NCBI RefSeq assembly: GCF_012272855.1
Contig: NZ_JAAXCQ010000008.1
Coordinates: forward strand, 186,001-250,000
Length of the DNA: 64,000 nucleotides
DNA from: Arenibacter sp. 6A1
Lineage (GTDB): Bacteria; Bacteroidota; Bacteroidia; Flavobacteriales; Flavobacteriaceae
Direction: 5' to 3'
The notes beneath the pieces were generated by a model that had not been told where the DNA came from, did not search any database, and saw only the letters and a program-made list of their open reading frames with translations. Below are positions 60,343 to 64,000 of the stretch, in pieces. The position numbers and the translations under genes were made by a program. The stretch's first letter is position 1; every line of letters begins with the position of its first letter.

Positions 60343-61146
60343 TTAGTTTTCACTCAACAACACGCTGTATTTTGGACGCTTGGCAAGAGTTTGGTACGTA
60401 TTGTCCTTAATGATATTGGTAGTGTTTAATAAATCGTTTTCATCCAAAATACTTAGAGCGAATCCGTACCAGCTCATAGGCTGTCCGTCTGTAAAATGAT
60501 AAAGGCCATAGTCCTGATTATCGTCGGCTATAAGATTCACGATAAAGCTTGCCAAGTTTTCCGCATTTGTAGGGCAGCCGGTTTCCCGGTTCGTGATTCG
60601 CAGCGTATCTCCTTTTTGTACCTTTTCCAAAATGGTTTTATAAAAATTTTTTCCGTGCTTTTTATGGTATACCCAAGATGTTCGTATTATAAAATGGTTG
60701 CGCAAAACTTGCTGAATGTACTGCTCTCCCTTTAGTTTAGACTTACCGTACTCGTTAATAGGGTTAGTAAGGTCATTTACGGTATAGCCACTACCCTTTT
60801 CTCCGTCGAACACATAATCCGTAGAGATATGGATTAGGGTTATATCATAGGCTTTACAAACCAGCGCTAGGGTCTTCACCCCTTCCGCATTTACTTTAAA
60901 GGCTATTTCAGGGGTTTTCTCTGCCTGTTCTACATTGGTGTAGGCAGCACAATTAATACAGTAATCAAAGCTAGCTGAAGCCATTATCTTATCTAGCTTA
61001 GCGGCATTGGTAATATCCAAGGTCTTGGAGTTGGCGAAAACAAACTCCATTGTAGGGTAGTTTGCCGCAATATCCTGAATACTGCGTCCCAACTGTCCCG
61101 AGGCTCCGGTGACCAATATCCGTTTTACAGTTCCAGCTCTTTCCAT
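60343..61146 (-). CDS. rfbD: dTDP-4-dehydrorhamnose reductase
   Basis: About 267 aa from the ATG at 61146 (MERAGTVKRILVTGASG); the frame extends upstream inside rfbC, but that part is not family-like. Rossmann motif TGASGQLGRS; the catalytic Tyr-Lys is in NEYGKSKLKGE. It performs the last step to dTDP-L-rhamnose using NAD(P)H. It overlaps the end of rfbC by 22 bp, which indicates coupled translation. Confidence 0.95.
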   Translation of the reverse strand: MERAGTVKRILVTGASGQLGRSIQDIAANYPTMEFVFANSKTLDITNAAKLDKIMASASFDYCINCAAYTNVEQAEKTPEIAFKVNAEGVKTLALVCKAYDITLIHISTDYVFDGEKGSGYTVNDLTNPINEYGKSKLKGEQYIQQVLRNHFIIRTSWVYHKKHGKNFYKTILEKVQKGDTLRITNRETGCPTNAENLASFIVNLIADDNQDYGLYHFTDGQPMSWYGFALSILDENDLLNTTNIIKDNTYQTLAKRPKYSVLLSEN

Positions 61147-61670
61147 AGAGGCAGTTCTAAGTCTTTTTCGGAGAGGATCATTTCGACTTCTGGCAGTTCC
61201 CAATCGATGTTTAGATTGGGATCCTTAAACAAAATTCCAGCTTCGGCTTCTGGATGATAATAATGATCGCATTTATAGGAAAAAATAACGTCTTCGGTCA
61301 AGGCTAAAAACCCGTGGGCACATCCTTTAGGGATAAAAATAGCCTTTCTATTTTCCGAGGATATTTCCATTTTAAAATGCTTTCCAAAGGTGTTGCTTTC
61401 CTTGCGCAAGTCTACCACTACATCCAATACAGAACCCTTTAATACTTGCACTAATTTGGCCTGGGCATATTTCCCCTTCTGGTAATGCAACCCGCGTACT
61501 ACTCCTTTTTTGGAAACAGATACATTATCCTGAACAAAATTGACTTTCGTTCCTAAAAGTTCTTCAAACCGTTCTTTTTGATACGATTCGTAAAACACTC
61601 CCCTATTGTCCTTAAAACTTTTGGGCTCTAGGACAAAACATCCTTCTAATATCGTTTCGGTTACTTTCAA
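61125..61670 (-). CDS. rfbC: dTDP-4-dehydrorhamnose 3,5-epimerase
   Basis: 181 aa cupin. VRGLHYQKGKYAQAKLVQVLKG holds the catalytic His and substrate-binding residues, and IPKGCAHGFLALTEDV the second conserved patch. It converts dTDP-4-keto-6-deoxyglucose to the L-lyxo epimer. The start is TTG at 61670 (KVTETILEG follows); no ATG is available. Upstream lies a GTTAT-rich repeat tract and a four-helix-bundle gene that splits rfbC from rfbA. Confidence 0.95.
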   Translation of the reverse strand: MKVTETILEGCFVLEPKSFKDNRGVFYESYQKERFEELLGTKVNFVQDNVSVSKKGVVRGLHYQKGKYAQAKLVQVLKGSVLDVVVDLRKESNTFGKHFKMEISSENRKAIFIPKGCAHGFLALTEDVIFSYKCDHYYHPEAEAGILFKDPNLNIDWELPEVEMILSEKDLELPLWKELEL

Positions 61671-61674
61671 TGAG

Positions 61675-61740
61675 TTGTTGTTATATAGTAATAGAGTTAT
61701 CTTGTTATCGAGTTATCCTGTTACCTTGTTATGAAGTTAT
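61675..61740. repeat. GTTAT-type short tandem repeat tract
   Basis: Degenerate 7-10-nt units built on GTTAT (TTGTTATATAG, AGTTATCTT, GTTATCGA, GTTATCCT, GTTACCTT, GTTATGAA) fill the space between rfbC and the four-helix-bundle gene and run into its 3' end. A second tract of the same type is at 62097-62135. Confidence 0.65.
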
Positions 61741-62082
61741 GCTAGCTATCAGTTTAAACAGCATTCTTCGTATATAAATGATGGTTTTCTGCGTATCTTC
61801 TGAAGTTGAAACATACTTTAAGCGAGTTGCTATTTCAAGCTGCGTTTCTAATTCTGACAATGATCCTTGGGCAATATATAAAAAACGCCCCAATTCCTTG
61901 GCTCCTTTCCTCCCACATCCTTCGGCAATATTGGAAGAAATTGAAATGGCCGCTCTCCGCATTTGGGAAACCAATCCAAAATGCTCCTTCCCCGGAAATT
62001 TTGCGGTCAATCCATTTATTCCTATAACCAAATCCATAGCAGTCTGCCAAACAGTAAGATCTTTATGGGAGTTGATTTTCAT
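61729..62082 (-). CDS. Four-helix-bundle protein (23S rRNA intervening-sequence-like)
   Basis: 117 aa. HKDLTVWQTAMDLVIGI at the start, RRAAISISSNIAEGCGRKG in the middle and IRRMLFKLIASITS at the end match the four-helix bundle family first seen in 23S rRNA intervening sequences. Such genes are often found inside dTDP-rhamnose and capsule loci of Bacteroidota; they may form pentamers, function unknown. A broken second copy of its 3' end lies just upstream at 62122-62170. Confidence 0.9.
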   Translation of the reverse strand: MKINSHKDLTVWQTAMDLVIGINGLTAKFPGKEHFGLVSQMRRAAISISSNIAEGCGRKGAKELGRFLYIAQGSLSELETQLEIATRLKYVSTSEDTQKTIIYIRRMLFKLIASITS

Positions 62083-62121
62083 TATAGAAATTATAAACTT
62101 ATCAAGTTATGATGTTATCCT

Positions 62122-62170
62122 GTTATGAAGTTATGCTGGTTATCAATTTGAACAGCATTCTTTGTATCGG
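62122..62170 (-). pseudogene. 3' remnant of a second four-helix-bundle gene
   Basis: On the minus strand the sequence encodes RMLFKLITSITS then a stop, one residue different from the intact gene's C-terminus (RMLFKLIASITS). Upstream of it the frame is lost. The flanking GTTAT repeats are also duplicated, so this is the stub of a tandem duplicate left by deletion or recombination. Confidence 0.75.
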
Positions 62171-62250
62171 TATGCTTTCTCAACATCATCAATGGTTATC
62201 TCAAAGGCGCTGTTATAAATAATTGAGTTTCTATCCTATCACCCTACACC

Positions 62251-63108
62251 TTATTTTAAGGCCATTAAATACTTCCCATAGCCACTTTTTAGCAAGGGCT
62301 GTGCCAAGGCGTGTAGTTGTTCTTTGGAAATATACCCCATGGTATAGGCTACTTCTTCTATAGCCCCTATTTTAAGTCCTTGCCGTTCTTCTATGACCTC
62401 GACAAACTGTGATGCCTGCATTAAGGAGGCAAAAGTACCGGTATCTAACCAGGCCGTTCCCCTATCTAAAATACTAACTTGTAATTTCCCTTTGGCCAAA
62501 TACACCTTATTGATATCGGTGATTTCCAGTTCGCCTCTATGGCTAGGGGCTATATTTTTCGCGATTTCTACCACCTCATTATCGTAAAAATAGATCCCTG
62601 GAACGGCGTAATTAGATTTTGGATGTTCGGGTTTTTCTTCAATACTGATAGCTTTTCCGTCGGCATCAAAGTCCACTACCCCATAGCGTTCCGGATCTTG
62701 TACGTGGTACCCATAAATGATCCCCCCATCCGGATCGTTATTGGCCTGTAATAATGTGGCCAATCCAGACCCATAAAAAATATTGTCCCCTAGGATCAGT
62801 GCTACCTTGTCTTTCCCTATAAATTCTTCCCCTATGATAAAAGCCTCCGCCAAACCGTTGGGAGCTTCTTGTACCGCATAGTGAAAGGAACACCCCAATT
62901 GGGAACCATCGCCCAATAAGTTTTTAAACAAGTCACTGTCCTTAGGAGTGGTAATAATCAATATTTGCCGTATCCCTGCCGCCATTAAGGTCGCCAAAGG
63001 ATAATAGATCATGGGTTTATCGTAAATAGGCATCAGCTGTTTACTGACCGAGAGGGTTAACGGATGTAACCTGGTCCCTGAACCGCCTGCCAATATAATG
63101 CCTTTCAT
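62251..63108 (-). CDS. rfbA: Glucose-1-phosphate thymidylyltransferase
   Basis: 285 aa. [21 protein letters not shown] is the nucleotide-binding signature, LGDNIFYG carries the metal-binding Asp, and [14 protein letters not shown] and [11 protein letters not shown] are conserved. Makes dTDP-glucose from dTTP and glucose-1-phosphate. ATG at 63108. A small hairpin (CTTTCC 63133-63138/GGAAAG 63143-63148) lies in the gap to rfbB. Confidence 0.97.
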   Translation of the reverse strand: MKGIILAGGSGTRLHPLTLSVSKQLMPIYDKPMIYYPLATLMAAGIRQILIITTPKDSDLFKNLLGDGSQLGCSFHYAVQEAPNGLAEAFIIGEEFIGKDKVALILGDNIFYGSGLATLLQANNDPDGGIIYGYHVQDPERYGVVDFDADGKAISIEEKPEHPKSNYAVPGIYFYDNEVVEIAKNIAPSHRGELEITDINKVYLAKGKLQVSILDRGTAWLDTGTFASLMQASQFVEVIEERQGLKIGAIEEVAYTMGYISKEQLHALAQPLLKSGYGKYLMALK

Positions 63109-63197
63109 TTTTTACTGTATTTTATGTGTCCTCTTTCCAAAAGGAAAGGGTATAATTTTAAGTGCAATAGACCTGTTTGACTAAATTCTTGGCTACT

Positions 63198-64000
63198 CTA
63201 ATTTCCTTTATATTTTTGAATATACCAGTCGACTGTTTTTTCCATCCCAGAACTAAAATGTTCTTCGGGTTGCCATCCAAGTTCTTTTGAAACCTTGGTA
63301 AAATCTATAGCATACCTAAAATCGTGCCCAGGTCGGTCTTTTACAAAGGCGATTTGACTGCTATAACTCCCATCTTTTTTAGGTAGTTTTCGGTCTAATA
63401 CGGCACATATTTCGGCTACAATCTCCAAATTAGTGCGTTCTGCATTCCCTCCCAACAAATAAGTTTCTCCAGCCTTACCCTTGCTATATACTGTATAAAT
63501 TCCTTTACAATGATCCGTGACATACAGCCAATCGCGAATGTTCTTTCCATCGCCATATATGGGGATATCGGCTCCTTCCAAGGCTTTCCTTATCACGGTC
63601 GGAATCAGTTTTTCATCGTGCTGATGGGGGCCGTAATTGTTAGAGCAATTGGTAGTTACTACATTGAGTCCATAGGTATGGAAATAGCTCCGTACCAAAA
63701 AATCCGAGGCCGCTTTGGAAGCGCTATAAGGACTGTTGGGGGCATAAGCCTGGTCTTCGGTAAAAAATCCAGTAGATCCCAAACTACCATAGACCTCGTC
63801 TGTAGAAATATGGTGAAACCTAGCTTTCTCAAACCCAATTTTTAACTGATGTGGTCCCTCCATCCAGGTATTCTTAGCAGCATCTAAAAGACAAAAGGTG
63901 CCGTCTACATTGGTCCTTATAAAATTCTTAGGACTGCTAATGGAATTATCCACATGCGATTCTGCCGCAAAATGAAATACCGCTTTGATCTGGTATTTTT
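63198..64000 (-). CDS. rfbB: dTDP-glucose 4,6-dehydratase (5' end outside window)
   Basis: The frame stays open to the window edge, and KYQIKAVFHFAAESHVDNS is the conserved continuation, so the GTG at 63953 is internal. The Tyr-Lys pair is in NSPYSASKAASDFLV, and TDEVYG carries the catalytic Thr-Asp-Glu. NNYGPHQHDEKLIP and RDWLYVTDHC are also family marks. Makes dTDP-4-keto-6-deoxyglucose, the branch point to rhamnose and to amino sugars such as the island's aminotransferase product. About 70-80 N-terminal residues, with the NAD motif, are missing. Confidence 0.95.
   Translation of the reverse strand, partial: KYQIKAVFHFAAESHVDNSISSPKNFIRTNVDGTFCLLDAAKNTWMEGPHQLKIGFEKARFHHISTDEVYGSLGSTGFFTEDQAYAPNSPYSASKAASDFLVRSYFHTYGLNVVTTNCSNNYGPHQHDEKLIPTVIRKALEGADIPIYGDGKNIRDWLYVTDHCKGIYTVYSKGKAGETYLLGGNAERTNLEIVAEICAVLDRKLPKKDGSYSSQIAFVKDRPGHDFRYAIDFTKVSKELGWQPEEHFSSGMEKTVDWYIQKYKGN

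Noticed and set aside
61675-62135. Possible CRISPR array from GTTAT repeats
   Set aside because: Units are 7-10 nt and degenerate with no spacers; no cas genes in the window.

Overview
The window is a chromosomal segment of a member of the Bacteroidota, almost certainly a marine Flavobacteriaceae. Evidence: a complete arsenosugar locus; the type IX secretion/gliding lipoprotein SprE/PorW; an ATP synthase operon carrying atpB-E-F-H-A-G but not atpD/atpC; several flavobacterial DUF families (4292, 4254, 5687-like, 6427-like, 6341-like); and -7 promoter elements of the TAnnTTTG type. I cannot name the genus. No tRNA, rRNA, CRISPR array or intact insertion sequence was seen.

Layout. 1-9.8 kb is housekeeping: the 3' part of trpS, dprA, an HU/SPOR envelope protein, a thioesterase, an aldo/keto reductase, and a minus-strand run of flippase, dut, TPR protein, DUF4292 lipoprotein and an EnvC-like protein. 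10-18.8 kb is one minus-strand run: sprE, bactofilin, AtpI-like protein, small membrane protein, atpB-E-F-H-A-G. 19.2-27.4 kb has an ABC exporter pair, a PaaE-like reductase, a patatin phospholipase, and a TetR-controlled carbonyl-detoxification operon (two oxidoreductases plus a DJ-1/PfpI protein). 28.2-31.1 kb holds conserved small genes and a GT9 glycosyltransferase. 31.1-34.7 kb has a TetR regulator and the arsenosugar genes. 34.7-36.2 kb is a gene-poor scar full of repeats, with a transposase remnant and a shattered outer-membrane beta-barrel gene.

36.2-43.5 kb is a seven-gene, AT-rich, plus-strand island: sugar aminotransferase, flippase, WbqC protein, ATP-grasp-like protein, phytanoyl-CoA-type dioxygenase, GT2 and TauD-type dioxygenase. 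It is the best candidate for an undescribed system: assembly and export of a glycan whose amino sugar carries an unusual, possibly hydroxylated, acyl or aminoacyl group. It contains no nucleotide-sugar synthesis genes and could draw on the dTDP-sugar genes 20 kb away.

43.7-64 kb is purD followed by a large minus-strand surface-polysaccharide locus. Precursor genes are rfbB-A-C-D (dTDP-rhamnose), wecB-wecC (UDP-ManNAc/ManNAcA) and a UDP-glucuronate decarboxylase. Assembly genes are an initiating phosphoglycosyltransferase, a WecG-type transferase, two GT4-like enzymes, a pyruvyltransferase, a hexapeptide acetyltransferase, a flippase and two Wzy/ligase-like membrane proteins. The 49.7-57.6 kb core is strikingly AT-rich and probably exchanged horizontally.

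Non-coding structure is rich. There is a three-copy 80-90 nt dispersed repeat with covarying stems, a second repeat built on an AATGCAA/TTGCATT palindrome, heptad-like AT tracts, a 15-bp hairpin directly after atpE, three tandem hairpins in front of arsS, and several palindromes overlapping promoters. All base positions and pairings were read by eye; no searches or folding programs were run.
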